From Pseudomonadota bacterium (GTDB taxonomy: Bacteria > Myxococcota_A > UBA796 > UBA9615), in assembly GCA_024229515.1 (NCBI GenBank), contig JAAESI010000277.1:80911-144910 (forward strand): a DNA stretch of 64,000 bases, given 5' to 3'. Positions 1-9,299 of the stretch are shown here, piece by piece. Under the pieces are notes generated by a model. The model was not told where the DNA came from and did no database searches. It saw nothing but the letters and a program-made list of their open reading frames with translations. The position numbers and the translations under genes are program-made. Numbering within the stretch: the first letter of the stretch is position 1; each line of letters starts with the position of its first letter.

Positions 1-1
1 T

Positions 2-973
2 CTCGAGGTCGTCTGGGAGTCGGAACCGACCTTCGTGCGGAGCATCGCGTGGGCCGACTTCGACGGCGATGGCGACCTCGACCTCGCAGGCGCGTCCAAG
101 GGCGACGACAGTGCGGTGTGGATCAACCACCGGCGGGACCCCTCGGGCCTCGCCAGCGAGGCACCCCAGGTGCACTTCGTGCCGGACCCGTCGTGGCCCC
201 GGGCGCCCTCCGGCTTCGGCCAGGCCGTGCCCTCAGCGATGTACTCAACCTTCCCGCTGACCGTCGAGGTCAGCGACCGGGAGGCTGACTCCGTCGCCCT
301 TCAGGTGGAGGTCGGCGATGGCGTCGGCAGCTGGATTCAGGACCCGGCGTGGACCGTTCCGGACCTCTCGTGCTCCCCTGAGGGGTGGGTGACCACCCTC
401 GAGCTGCCCAACTTCCGGAACTACTTCTTCGGCCAGGGATGGCACCCGATTCGGGTCGTCGTCGTGCCCGCGCCCGAAGCGACCGTGGCCTCGCCCACGC
501 AGCAGGGCCTCTACGGCATCACCAGCCCGCCCTACCGGCTGAGGCGCGACGTCTGTTGGCCCTACGACGCCGACGAGGACGGCTTCAGCTGCACTGATGA
601 CTGCGACGATCAGGATCCGACCGTGCATCCCGGCGCCGACGAGGTCTGCGATGGCGTCGACAGCGACTGCGACGGCGCGCCCGAACTCGACGCCGATGGC
701 GACGGCATCCGGGAGTGCGATGGGGACTGCGACGACGCCGACATCGACGTGCACTCGGGGGCGGCCGAGGCCTGCTCGGACGCGGGCGACGTCGACTGCG
801 AAGGAGCCGCGGGCGCCGACGGCCCCGAGTGCTGGAGCAGCGGATGCGGATGCGCCCAAGCAAAGGCGAGGGCCCCCACCACCGGCCCATCCGGCGGCGA
901 AGGCCCTCGGCCCCTCTTTGCAGTTTGTGCGCTGGCGCTGCTGGCGCTCAGGCGGAGGCGCGACGGCGCCTGA
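2..973 (+). CDS. FG-GAP/VCBS surface protein with MopE-type metal loops and MYXO-CTERM-like tail (5' truncated)
   Basis: The frame is open from the left edge, so the true start lies outside the window; the GTG at 35 is only the first in-window start codon. The visible part begins with an FG-GAP/VCBS calcium loop (WADFDGDGDLDLAG). It then has a domain of unknown type, followed by two Cys/Asp-rich put-metal-binding repeats of the MopE kind (DADEDGFSCTDDCDD and DADGDGIRECDGDCDD, each followed by a DxDC element). The C-terminus has a GCGC cluster, a Pro/Gly spacer, a hydrophobic helix and RRRR, which matches the MYXO-CTERM type of sorting tail. The product is therefore probably exported and anchored at the cell surface. 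Its last 26 bases overlap the end of the convergent gene. Its specific role is unknown. Confidence 0.8.
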   Translation, partial: LEVVWESEPTFVRSIAWADFDGDGDLDLAGASKGDDSAVWINHRRDPSGLASEAPQVHFVPDPSWPRAPSGFGQAVPSAMYSTFPLTVEVSDREADSVALQVEVGDGVGSWIQDPAWTVPDLSCSPEGWVTTLELPNFRNYFFGQGWHPIRVVVVPAPEATVASPTQQGLYGITSPPYRLRRDVCWPYDADEDGFSCTDDCDDQDPTVHPGADEVCDGVDSDCDGAPELDADGDGIRECDGDCDDADIDVHSGAAEACSDAGDVDCEGAAGADGPECWSSGCGCAQAKARAPTTGPSGGEGPRPLFAVCALALLALRRRRDGA

Positions 974-2309
974 CCGCGGTCATCACGGCGAACAGACCCA
1001 GGGCCGCCAGCGGCGTGCCGCCGACCGGACCCGAAGCGTCGCAAGCGCAGCCTCCCGTGCACGTGTCCGGGCGCTCGTATTCGGGATCGTGTTCCCGCCC
1101 CGGCCTCTCCCAGGTCAGGACGATGCTGTCGCTCAGGTCCCCCAGGGCCACCTTCAGGGTCGAACGGCGCTGGCCCGCGGCCTGGTCGGGGGGCAGGCAG
1201 CCATCGTTCAGCCAGACGTAGTCGTTGCCGGGCATCGGGAAGTAGGAGATCGGGCCGGGCTCGGTGCCGGGCACGAGCTGGATCGTCGCGCCCCCCACGC
1301 TCCACCGCACGTTCCCCCCCAGGACCTCGTTGCCGTCGGCGTCGAGGGCGACCGCGCGCGCCCCCAGCGGGCTGAACGGGAGCCCCGTGCCGTCGTCCCC
1401 GCCGGAGTCGTCCTCCTCGGACACCCACGGGATCGAGTAGGCGGGGACGACCGACAGCGACACGATGTCCGCCTCGGGAACGGCGGTGATGTCCCCGGTG
1501 GTCCAGGAGTCTCCCCCCAGATCGAGGCGCAAGCGGACCGATGCCCCCTCGGCCAGGACCATGCGGACCGACGGCGCGAAGGGACCGTCCTCCGGCTGGG
1601 CGGCGGGGTCGTCGTACAAGGGGACCAACTCGGGGCTGTCGCCTTCGATCGACTCGACCGTGAGCACCGCATCCCCGCTGTTGAACGCCACCGCACCCGC
1701 GTGATCGGGGTGGTACAGCCCCGCGTGCACGAGCACCGGCTCTCCCGCGACGACCCGCAGCGGCGAGGTGAAGGGGGCGGGCCACTCCGAGGGCCAGGGT
1801 GCGGTGTCCCCCGCGACCGCGCCGTCGGCGGCTGCCATCTCGGCGTAGCGGAGGAGCTCGAGGGTCAGCCCGTCCGCGTCGATCGTGGTCACCGTCACGG
1901 CGTCGGCGGCCAGCTCCTGGGTCGGATCGATGGGCAGGCAGTCCTCGCGCGGGGTCAGCGTGAAGGTGGCGTCCCCGACGCCGAAGGTGTGGCATCGGCC
2001 GTCGACCGTGACGTCGCCCGTCCAGGCGGTGTCGAAGCAGCCGGGCCAGACATCACCGCCGAGCCCCGAGCCGCCGTTGGGCTCGGCCTGCCAGCAGATC
2101 GTCGTGCCCGCGAGCACCGGGCCGACGTTCCGGAAGCCGTGCCACGGCTCGACGTAGACGCCGGACTCGGCGACCGAGTCGTCGTCGTCGCCGGGGTTCC
2201 CGGTCTGGAAGACGAAGATCTCGGCGTCGGACTGGAAGTACACGGGCGGGCAGCCGAGCAAGGTCACGGCGGCGGCGCCAGCGAGGAGCGCAAAGGGGGT
2301 CCGTTTCAT
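948..2309 (-). CDS. Secreted lipoprotein-like protein with MYXO-CTERM-like tail
   Basis: 453 residues. I chose the ATG at 2309 because it starts a lipoprotein signal (MKRTPFALLAG...LLGCPP, lipobox LLGC). The open frame continues 46 codons upstream, but those codons encode an Arg/Pro-rich sequence typical of antisense reading. The body is rich in beta-type segments and acidic linkers (GDDDD after residue 35, EEDDSGGDDG near residue 360) and matches no family I recognise. The tail (TCTGGCACD, a hydrophobic stretch, then VRRRRASA) resembles MYXO-CTERM. An N-terminal lipobox together with a C-terminal sorting-like tail is unusual. The stop codon lies inside the convergent gene, and both basic tails are encoded by the same 26 bases. 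Confidence 0.8.
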   Translation of the reverse strand: MKRTPFALLAGAAAVTLLGCPPVYFQSDAEIFVFQTGNPGDDDDSVAESGVYVEPWHGFRNVGPVLAGTTICWQAEPNGGSGLGGDVWPGCFDTAWTGDVTVDGRCHTFGVGDATFTLTPREDCLPIDPTQELAADAVTVTTIDADGLTLELLRYAEMAAADGAVAGDTAPWPSEWPAPFTSPLRVVAGEPVLVHAGLYHPDHAGAVAFNSGDAVLTVESIEGDSPELVPLYDDPAAQPEDGPFAPSVRMVLAEGASVRLRLDLGGDSWTTGDITAVPEADIVSLSVVPAYSIPWVSEEDDSGGDDGTGLPFSPLGARAVALDADGNEVLGGNVRWSVGGATIQLVPGTEPGPISYFPMPGNDYVWLNDGCLPPDQAAGQRRSTLKVALGDLSDSIVLTWERPGREHDPEYERPDTCTGGCACDASGPVGGTPLAALGLFAVMTAVRRRRASA

Positions 2310-2385
2310 GCCCCGCCATGCTCGCACGACCCGCGCCGGCCGTACGGGGAGATGGGGACCCCGCGGGCCTCCGGCGACCCGATGC

Positions 2386-2916
2386 CTACTGCAGCAGGCC
2401 CCCCGCCACGACGACGTAGGGGAACAGCGACTGCTCCTCGGTCTCACGGGTCGCGTCCATCGCCGCGATCACGGTCTCGTAGCGGACGGTGGAGTCGGGG
2501 GCGAGGATCACGTTGCAGGCCTCCGGCGGAGTCCAGTCCGCCCTGGAGGCGGGGGGATCGCACGCGACTGGGCGCTCGGCGCGCAACTCGACCATCAGCG
2601 CCGTCAGGGCCGCGAGGTCGTCGATGGGGATGATCTCGGGCTCGGGCAGGCGTTCGGACTTCCCGGTGATGGCGAACTCGGACTCGCTGATCCCAACGGT
2701 CAGCTCCAGGGGCGGCTCGTCGGGGGTCGATGTCGTCCGCACCGACGCGATCGACGGCATCGAGACGTCGACCACGGCCAGGGTCATGAACTGGATCGAC
2801 GCCAGCAGGAACGGGATGAGCAGCGTCATCAGGTTCATGAACGGGAGCAGGTTGAGGTCGACGGCGTCGCCGGACGCGGCGCGGCGCCGGTCCGAAGGCT
2901 TGTTGGATTCGGTCAT
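2386..2916 (-). CDS. ExbD/TolR-family biopolymer transport protein (orphan)
   Basis: 176 residues. The layout is that of ExbD/TolR: a short cytoplasmic N-terminus (MTESNKPSDRRRAASGDAVD), then LNLLPFMNLMTLLIPFLLASIQFM as the single membrane helix, then a periplasmic domain. The motif (D)LNLLPFMN corresponds to the conserved Asp/Pro region of ExbD/TolR/MotB-like stators. In this family the protein pairs with ExbB/TolQ to couple the proton gradient to outer-membrane work, but no ExbB/TolQ gene is present in the window. The ATG at 2914-2916 was chosen because the large upstream open frame only mirrors the divergent gene. The gene is 78 bases from the divergent LarA-like gene and 76 bases upstream of the lipoprotein on the same strand, so the two may be cotranscribed. 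Confidence 0.8.
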   Translation of the reverse strand: MTESNKPSDRRRAASGDAVDLNLLPFMNLMTLLIPFLLASIQFMTLAVVDVSMPSIASVRTTSTPDEPPLELTVGISESEFAITGKSERLPEPEIIPIDDLAALTALMVELRAERPVACDPPASRADWTPPEACNVILAPDSTVRYETVIAAMDATRETEEQSLFPYVVVAGGLLQ

Positions 2917-2994
2917 CTCGCAGGTTCCACCAGGGCGCCGCTGACTCCGACCGCAACTGGACCCCTGAGGTTCCCGCGATAGACTCCGCGCCCC

Positions 2995-4632
2995 ATGCGC
3001 TCCCAGGACCATAGCCAGCATCCGTGCGTCGTCACGATCGACCACCACAGCCGCCCCCGCGTGCTGTTTTCCGGCGATCAGCTCGTCGAGGTGGACCTTC
3101 CCGTCGGCACGCGCGTCATCTACCCCAAGCCGCCGCTGGCCCCGCTCCCGGACGCCGACGCGGCGATTCGGTACGCGATCAACCACCCCGAAAACAGCGA
3201 GCCGCTGTTCAGCAAGCTCAATCCGGGGATGAAGGTCACCATCGCGGTGGACGACATCTCGCTGCCGCTGCCGCCGATGAAGCGGCCCGACGTGCGCCAG
3301 CGCGTGCTCGACATCGTCGTGCCGATGCTCAAGGACCACGGGGTCGAGGACATCCACATCATCGTGGCCACCTGCCTGCATCGGCCGATGTCGGACGTCG
3401 AGGTCCGCCGCATGACCGGCGACGCGATCTTCCGCGAGTTCTGGCCCGACCGGCTCTACAACCACGACGCCGAGAAGCCCGGCGGCATGACGAAGCTGGG
3501 CACGACGGACCACGGTGAGGTGGTCGAGATCAGCACCCGCGCGGCGACGTCCGACCTGCTGATCTACGTGAACCTGAACTTCGTCCCCATGGACGGGGGG
3601 CACAAGAGCGCGGCGGTCGGCCTGTGCGGCTACCGCAGCCTGCGCCACCACCACGATCCGCAGACCATCCGGCAGTCCGACAGCTACATGGACCCCGACA
3701 AATCCGAGCTGAACACGCGTGTCAGCCGCATGGGCCGCCTGCTCCAGCAGCACGTTGACGTCTTCACGATCGAGACGACCGTCAACAACCGCATGTTCGG
3801 TCCGCAGTTGGAGTTCCTCGCCAAGAACGAGGACGAGCTCAGCCCGCGCGAGGAGCTGGCCCTGAAGGGGCTGGTCAAGAGCCTGAAGATCCTCCCCCAG
3901 AAGGCCCGCCAGGCGATCTTCGAGAAGGTCCCGGCGCCGTACGGAGTCACCGGGGTGTTCGCGGGGGAGACCGAGGCGGCCCACGCCAAGACCTTGGACA
4001 AGTGCTGGGAGCAGTACCTCGTCCCGGTCGAGGGCCAGGCCGACATCCTCGTCACCGGCGTGCCGTACATCAGCCCCTACAACGTGGGCGCCTACCTCAA
4101 CCCGCTGCTGGTCTCGGTGCTCATCGAGGGCTACCTGCACAACCTGTATCGGGGCATGCCGCTGGTGAAGAAGGGGGGGACCGTGATCGCGTTCCACCCC
4201 TGCACCGACAAGTTCGACCGCGACCAGCACCTGCCGTACGTCGAGTTCTTCCACAAGATCCTGACGAAGACGCGGGATGCGGAGGAGCTCCACCGGGACT
4301 ACGAACCGGAATTCCGCAAGAATCCCGCGTACATCCAGCTGTACCGAAGCGGCCTCAGCTACCACCCCGCGCACCCCTTCTTCATGTACTACTGGGGCGA
4401 GAACGGCCGGCAGCACATCGGCCGCGTCATCATCGTGGGGGCCGACAACGAGTACGTGCCGAAGGTGCTCGGGTACGAGACCGCGGCGACCTTCGAGGAC
4501 GCCCTCCGCATGGCCAAGGATGGGGCCCCGGCCGAGCCGGACATCGCCTGCATGCACGTCTGCCCGCTGCTGATGGTCGACGTGAAGGGCAAGCCCGAGC
4601 CGCTGCGCCTGCTGCCCGGAGGCGCGGCTTGA
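2995..4632 (+). CDS. LarA-family (DUF2088, lactate racemase-like) protein
   Basis: 545 residues. It resembles nickel-pincer lactate racemase LarA and its DUF2088 relatives. The N-terminal domain contains VAVDDISLPLPP, the equivalent of the LarA D-x-TRP loop. Candidate cofactor and catalytic residues are His129 (ATCLHRP), His157 (LYNHD), Lys204 (GGHK, the lysine that carries the pincer nucleotide in LarA) and His218-220 (RHHH). The C-terminal part is longer than in LarA (about 425 residues) and carries conserved-looking His/Tyr segments. It is the first gene of a three-gene operon and overlaps the next by four bases, so its substrate is probably linked to lipid synthesis rather than lactate. 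No larB, larC or larE homologue is in the window, and the true reaction is unknown. Confidence 0.75.
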   Translation: MRSQDHSQHPCVVTIDHHSRPRVLFSGDQLVEVDLPVGTRVIYPKPPLAPLPDADAAIRYAINHPENSEPLFSKLNPGMKVTIAVDDISLPLPPMKRPDVRQRVLDIVVPMLKDHGVEDIHIIVATCLHRPMSDVEVRRMTGDAIFREFWPDRLYNHDAEKPGGMTKLGTTDHGEVVEISTRAATSDLLIYVNLNFVPMDGGHKSAAVGLCGYRSLRHHHDPQTIRQSDSYMDPDKSELNTRVSRMGRLLQQHVDVFTIETTVNNRMFGPQLEFLAKNEDELSPREELALKGLVKSLKILPQKARQAIFEKVPAPYGVTGVFAGETEAAHAKTLDKCWEQYLVPVEGQADILVTGVPYISPYNVGAYLNPLLVSVLIEGYLHNLYRGMPLVKKGGTVIAFHPCTDKFDRDQHLPYVEFFHKILTKTRDAEELHRDYEPEFRKNPAYIQLYRSGLSYHPAHPFFMYYWGENGRQHIGRVIIVGADNEYVPKVLGYETAATFEDALRMAKDGAPAEPDIACMHVCPLLMVDVKGKPEPLRLLPGGAA

Positions 4633-7600
4633 GCACCCCCCTGGACCTCAAGGCGACGCTGACGGGGAGCCGCCTGCTCGTCGTCGGCGGGACCGGCTTC
4701 CTGGGCAAGGTCTGGCTGTCGATGCTGCTGCACGGCTTCGGCGAGCAGATCGAGCACGTCTACCTCGTCGTCAGACCCAAGGGGGGGCTCGATCCGGAGG
4801 CTCGGTTCTGGGCCGAGATCGCGCCCAGTGGGGCGTTCGATCCGCTGCGTGAGCAGCACCCGGGGCCGGCGTTCGAGGAGTTCCTGCGCAGCAAGATCAC
4901 GCCCATCGCGGGCGACGTCAGCGAGCCCTTCGCGGGCGTGGACGCGGCCGTGCGCGACAAGCTCGGCGGCACGCTGACCGCCATGGTGAACGCCGCCGGG
5001 GTGGTCGACTTCAACCCCCCGCTGGACGACGCCCTCGCGGTCAACGCTTTCGGCATGCAGTCGATCGTGGCGCTGGCGGAGGACCTCGGCGGCCTGCCGC
5101 TGATGCACACCTCGACCTGCTACGTGGCCGGCATGCGCACGGGCCAGGTCGACGAACTGGGGCCCAAGGAGTACCCGTTCCCCAAGGCCGACGAGCTGGA
5201 TCGATCGCACTGGGATCCCGACCGCGAGATCGCCGAGTGCAACGACGTGATCGAGCACGTGCGCCACCGCTCCGCCGACGCCTTCCGCAACAGCCAGTTC
5301 CTCGCCGACGCCAAGGAGCGGCTCATCGCCCGCGGCGAGCCCGCCCGAGGCAGCGCCCTGGAGGACGAGCTCGCGCGGGTGCGGCGCAAGTACGAGGAGG
5401 CCCGCCTCGCGGAGGCCGGCAAGGAGCGGGCGAACTACTGGGGCTGGCCCAACACGTACACGTACACCAAGTCGATCGGGGAGCAGATCCTCGCCGACAG
5501 CGGCGTCCCCTTCTGCATCGTGCGGCCGGCCGTGATCGAGAGCAGCCTGGCGTTCCCACGGGTGGGTTGGAACGAGGGCATCACCACCTCGGCGCCCATC
5601 ATGTACCTGTCGATGAAGGGCATGACGGGCATGCCCGCCAACCCCGACTCGGTGCTGGACGTCATCCCCGCGGACACCGTCGGGGCGGGGATGATCCTGG
5701 CGCTCGCCGAGCTACTCGACGGCACGCAGCAGCCCGTCTACCAGCTCGGCACCAGCGATTCGAACCCGCTGCCGATGTACCGGCTGATCGATCTGACCGG
5801 CCTCTACAAGCGCCGCAAGATGCGGAAATCAGGCGGGAATTCGCCGCTCATCAGCTGGCTGCAGAGCAACTACCAGACGATCCCGGTGGGGCCGAAGCGG
5901 TGGAACTCCATCGGCCCAGGCAAGACCCGAGACCGGGCCCGGTTCGCCTCGGGGCTTCTCCGGAAGACGACCGACCAGGTCAAGGTGCTGAGTCCCGCGC
6001 TCGAGCCTGCGGCGAAGCTGCTGGACGGCGTCGCCTCGACGATGGACGCCACCGACCGGGTGGTCGATCAGTACGTGCCGTTCACGGCCACCCACAACTA
6101 CGTCTTCAGCTGCCGCAACACCCGCGCCGCGCTCGCCCGCGTGCCGGAGGAGCAGCGCACCCTCGTGCCGTGGACGCCCGAGGCGATGGACTGGCGCCAC
6201 TACTGGCTCGATGTTCACCTCCCCGGGGTCGAGACCTACGTCTGGCCGGTGATCGAGGAGCGCATCAAGCGGCCCCGCAAGGCGCTGCGCGCGCACGACG
6301 ACCTGGTGTCGTTCCTGGACGAGATCGCCGACCGCCACGCCCACGCCCCGGCGCTGCTGGTCCGGCACCCCGACGGCTTCTCCCGCACCAGCTTCGTGGA
6401 GCTGCGGGCCCACGCCCGCGCCACCGCCCGACGCCTCGCCGCCGCGGGCGTCCGCCACGGCGACCGCGTGCTCCTGGCGGGCGCGAACCACCCCAACTGG
6501 GTGGTCGGCTACTTCGGGATCCTGCTCGCCGGCGGCGTCGCCGTGCCCCTGGATCCAGCGCTGGATGGCGCAGACGCCGCGCGCATCGAGGACAAGGCCC
6601 AGCCCCGCGTGGCGCTGCTGGACGGCGAGGCCCTGGCGGCCTTCGGCTCGTCCCTGGGGGTCGAGCGGCTCGACCTGCACGCCACCACCGCCCCCGGCCG
6701 CGACGATCCGCTGACCGATCTCGTGGTCAAGGGCGAGGACATCGCCTCGATCCTGTTCACCTCCGGCACCACCGGCGAGCCCAAGGGGGTGATGCTCACG
6801 CACGCCAACTTCTGCTCCCTGCTGGCGTCGCTGTCCCGCGTCTTCCAGCTCGGCGCGGACGACCGGGTGCTGTCGGTGCTGCCGCTGCACCACACCTTCG
6901 AGTTCACCTGCGGGCTGCTGCTGCCCCTGTCGCGGGGCACCCGCGTCGTCTACCTGGACGAGATCACCGGTGAGAAGCTCGCCTCCACGCTGAAGGACGC
7001 CCGCATCACCGCCATGGTCGGCGTGCCCGCGCTGTGGCAGCTGCTGGAGCGGCGCATGCAGGCCCGGGTCAAGGACCAGGGTCCGCTGTTCGCGGCCGCG
7101 TTCGATGCCGGGCTGGAGTTCAACCGGTGGCTCGGTCGGACCACCGGGCTGGACCTGGGGCGCATCCTCTTCGGCACCGTGCACAAGGGGCTGGGAGGCA
7201 ACATCCGGCTGCTGATCTCCGGCGGAGCGGCCTTGCCGGCCGAGACCCACTCCTTCTTCGCCGGCCTCGGCCTGCACCTCGCCGAAGGCTACGGCCTCAC
7301 CGAGGCAGCGCCGGTGCTGACGGTCGACGAGGCCCGCCCCGGCGCCCGCCCCGGCACCGTGGGGCGCACGATCCCCGGGGTCGAACTGCAGATCGCCGAG
7401 CCCGACGCCGACGGCGTGGGGGAAGTGCTCGCCCGCGGCCCCAACGTGATGAAGGGCTACTTCCGGGACGAGGCGACGACCCGCGCGACCCTCGACGACG
7501 ACGGCTGGCTGCACACCGGCGACCTGGGCCGATTCGACGGACGGGGACGCCTCGTCGTCGTCGGACGGGCCAAGGACGTGGTCGTCACGGCCAGCGGCGA

Positions 7601-9299
7601 GAACCTCTACCTGGACGACCTGGAGGCCAAGCTCGGCACCATCCCGCACGTCGAGGAGTTCAGCCTCGTGGGCATCCCCGACGGCCGCGGCGGGGAGCTG
7701 CTCGGCTTGCTCGCCCAGTGCGCCGAAGCGAGCGGCCACGACCAGGCCCGCGACGCCCTCCGCAAGGCGGCCCGCAAGCTCCCTGTGGCCCAGCGGCCGG
7801 CGCTGTCGTACCTCGTCGACGCCCCCCTCCCCCGCACCGCCACCCGCAAGGTGAAGCGGCGCGAGGTGCGGGATCTGCTGGAGCGGATCCACGAGACGAC
7901 GAAGGCCGCGGAGCGGCTCCCCACGGTCGGGGATCGCAGCACGTCGGTCCGCCGCGCCGTCGCCCAGGTTGCGGGCAAGGACGTCGCATCGTTGAGCAGC
8001 AGCGCCCGCATCGCCGACGAACTCGGCTTCGATTCGTTGATGTGGGTGGAGCTCTCGGCCGCCCTGGACGAGCTCCCCGGGGGCGCCCCCAGCGCGGATG
8101 CGTTGACCGCCTGCGAGACCATCGCGGACGTGGAGGCGCTGGTCGCCGCCCACGCCGACCTGCCCGTCGTCTACGACACCGAAGTCGCCGACGAAGCCGA
8201 CGCCGGGTCCGCGTTCCGGTTCCCCGCACCGCTGGTGCAGCCGCTCCGCAAGGTGCTTCGGCGGGGCCAGCGGGGCATCTACGAGAACCTGCTGGACGTG
8301 ACCGTCACCGGTCGCGCGCTGGTCCCGCAAAACCGCCAGGTCCTGATCGTCTCCAACCACTGCTCGCACATCGACATGGGCCTCGCCAAGACCGCCCTGG
8401 GCGACTACGGCGAGCACATGGTGGCGCTGGCGGCGGCCGACTACTTCTTCGAGGGGCACCCCGCGTGGGTCGCCTACTTCGACCAGCTGACGAACCTGGA
8501 GCCGCTGGCCCGGGGGACGAGCTACCGGCAGAGCCTGCGCGAGGCCATCGCGGCGGTGCGCAGCGGCCGTGTGGTGCTGATCTTCCCCGAGGGCGGACGC
8601 CAGGGGGACGGGGTGCTGAAGGACTTCAAGCCGCTGATCGGCAAGCTGGTGCTGGAGACGAAGATCGACGTGCTCCCGATGTACCTGTGGGGCAGCCACG
8701 ACGTGCTCCCCAAGGGCTCGTTCGTGCCGCGCGGGCGCAAGGTGGGCGCGAAGATCGGCCCGGTGGTCCCGTTCGAGGAGCTGGTCCGGCTCAGCGAGGG
8801 GAGCAAGCCGTCCGCCGCCGCGCGCACGATCGCCCAGATCCTGCACGCCGCCGTGCGCGACCTGCGGGACGGCTCGGCGCTGGACGCGGCCGCGCTGGAG
8901 TCGTGGGATCCCGACGCCGCGGCCGGGCCGGTCGACCCCCTCGCCGACCTCTTCGCCGAGCTTCGTGAGCGCTTCCAGCCCGAGGCCGCCACCGAGGCGG
9001 CGAGCTGGTACTTCAGCCTCGGTGGAGACGCGGGCCGGTGGACGGTCACGGTCGAGCCCGGCACCTGCACGATCACGCGTGGCAAGCCCGTCGGGGGAGC
9101 CGCCGACTGCGTCATCAAGACCAGCGCCGACCTGTGGACCCGCATGGTGCGCGAGGCCTACGTGCCGGAGGTGAGCGAGTTCGTCACCGGCGCGATCAAG
9201 ACCAGCGACCTGAACAAGCTGCAGGCGTTCGCCGGCGTGTTCCGGCTGGGGCCGCTGTCCGTGGATGGCGACCCGAAGGCTGCCGGGGCCACCGCATGA
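4629..9299 (+). CDS. Five-domain lipid enzyme: fatty acyl reductase - AMP ligase - ACP - PlsC acyltransferase - SCP2
   Basis: 1556 residues from the TTG at 4629. That start overlaps the upstream stop (TTGA) and sits 6 bases after a GGAGG at 4618-4622; earlier in-frame starts would lie inside the LarA-like gene. Domains in order: an extended SDR of the fatty acyl-CoA/thioester reductase type (GGTGFLGK about residues 19-26; YTYTKSIGE with catalytic Tyr/Lys about 277-281) and its C-terminal part; an acyl-AMP ligase (FTSGTTGEPKG about 709-719); an acyl carrier domain (LGFDSLMW, phosphopantetheine Ser about 1136); a PlsC-type acyltransferase (NHCSHID about 1243-1249 and FPEGGR about 1319); and a C-terminal SCP2 sterol/lipid-carrier domain (about 1437-1555). 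All catalytic motifs are intact. It resembles the multifunctional ElbD enzyme of myxobacterial ether-lipid synthesis in concept, but I cannot confirm the same domain order. It probably activates, tethers, reduces and transfers long acyl chains, giving fatty alcohols, wax esters or ether lipids. Confidence 0.85.
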   Translation: MSTPLDLKATLTGSRLLVVGGTGFLGKVWLSMLLHGFGEQIEHVYLVVRPKGGLDPEARFWAEIAPSGAFDPLREQHPGPAFEEFLRSKITPIAGDVSEPFAGVDAAVRDKLGGTLTAMVNAAGVVDFNPPLDDALAVNAFGMQSIVALAEDLGGLPLMHTSTCYVAGMRTGQVDELGPKEYPFPKADELDRSHWDPDREIAECNDVIEHVRHRSADAFRNSQFLADAKERLIARGEPARGSALEDELARVRRKYEEARLAEAGKERANYWGWPNTYTYTKSIGEQILADSGVPFCIVRPAVIESSLAFPRVGWNEGITTSAPIMYLSMKGMTGMPANPDSVLDVIPADTVGAGMILALAELLDGTQQPVYQLGTSDSNPLPMYRLIDLTGLYKRRKMRKSGGNSPLISWLQSNYQTIPVGPKRWNSIGPGKTRDRARFASGLLRKTTDQVKVLSPALEPAAKLLDGVASTMDATDRVVDQYVPFTATHNYVFSCRNTRAALARVPEEQRTLVPWTPEAMDWRHYWLDVHLPGVETYVWPVIEERIKRPRKALRAHDDLVSFLDEIADRHAHAPALLVRHPDGFSRTSFVELRAHARATARRLAAAGVRHGDRVLLAGANHPNWVVGYFGILLAGGVAVPLDPALDGADAARIEDKAQPRVALLDGEALAAFGSSLGVERLDLHATTAPGRDDPLTDLVVKGEDIASILFTSGTTGEPKGVMLTHANFCSLLASLSRVFQLGADDRVLSVLPLHHTFEFTCGLLLPLSRGTRVVYLDEITGEKLASTLKDARITAMVGVPALWQLLERRMQARVKDQGPLFAAAFDAGLEFNRWLGRTTGLDLGRILFGTVHKGLGGNIRLLISGGAALPAETHSFFAGLGLHLAEGYGLTEAAPVLTVDEARPGARPGTVGRTIPGVELQIAEPDADGVGEVLARGPNVMKGYFRDEATTRATLDDDGWLHTGDLGRFDGRGRLVVVGRAKDVVVTASGENLYLDDLEAKLGTIPHVEEFSLVGIPDGRGGELLGLLAQCAEASGHDQARDALRKAARKLPVAQRPALSYLVDAPLPRTATRKVKRREVRDLLERIHETTKAAERLPTVGDRSTSVRRAVAQVAGKDVASLSSSARIADELGFDSLMWVELSAALDELPGGAPSADALTACETIADVEALVAAHADLPVVYDTEVADEADAGSAFRFPAPLVQPLRKVLRRGQRGIYENLLDVTVTGRALVPQNRQVLIVSNHCSHIDMGLAKTALGDYGEHMVALAAADYFFEGHPAWVAYFDQLTNLEPLARGTSYRQSLREAIAAVRSGRVVLIFPEGGRQGDGVLKDFKPLIGKLVLETKIDVLPMYLWGSHDVLPKGSFVPRGRKVGAKIGPVVPFEELVRLSEGSKPSAAARTIAQILHAAVRDLRDGSALDAAALESWDPDAAAGPVDPLADLFAELRERFQPEAATEAASWYFSLGGDAGRWTVTVEPGTCTITRGKPVGGAADCVIKTSADLWTRMVREAYVPEVSEFVTGAIKTSDLNKLQAFAGVFRLGPLSVDGDPKAAGATA

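Noticed and set aside
610..1995. Minus-strand 461-residue frame across the first two genes
   Set aside because: Arg/Pro/Gly-rich shadow without signal, domain or ribosome site; the overlapping frames carry clear motifs.
2386..4557. Long minus-strand open frame through the LarA-like gene
   Set aside because: Only the part downstream of 2916 has a protein-like composition (ExbD); the rest mirrors the codon pattern of the plus-strand gene in high-G+C DNA.
5829..8846. 1005-residue minus-strand frame inside the megaenzyme gene
   Set aside because: His/Val/Arg/Gln-rich composition typical of antisense reading of high-G+C genes; no domain.
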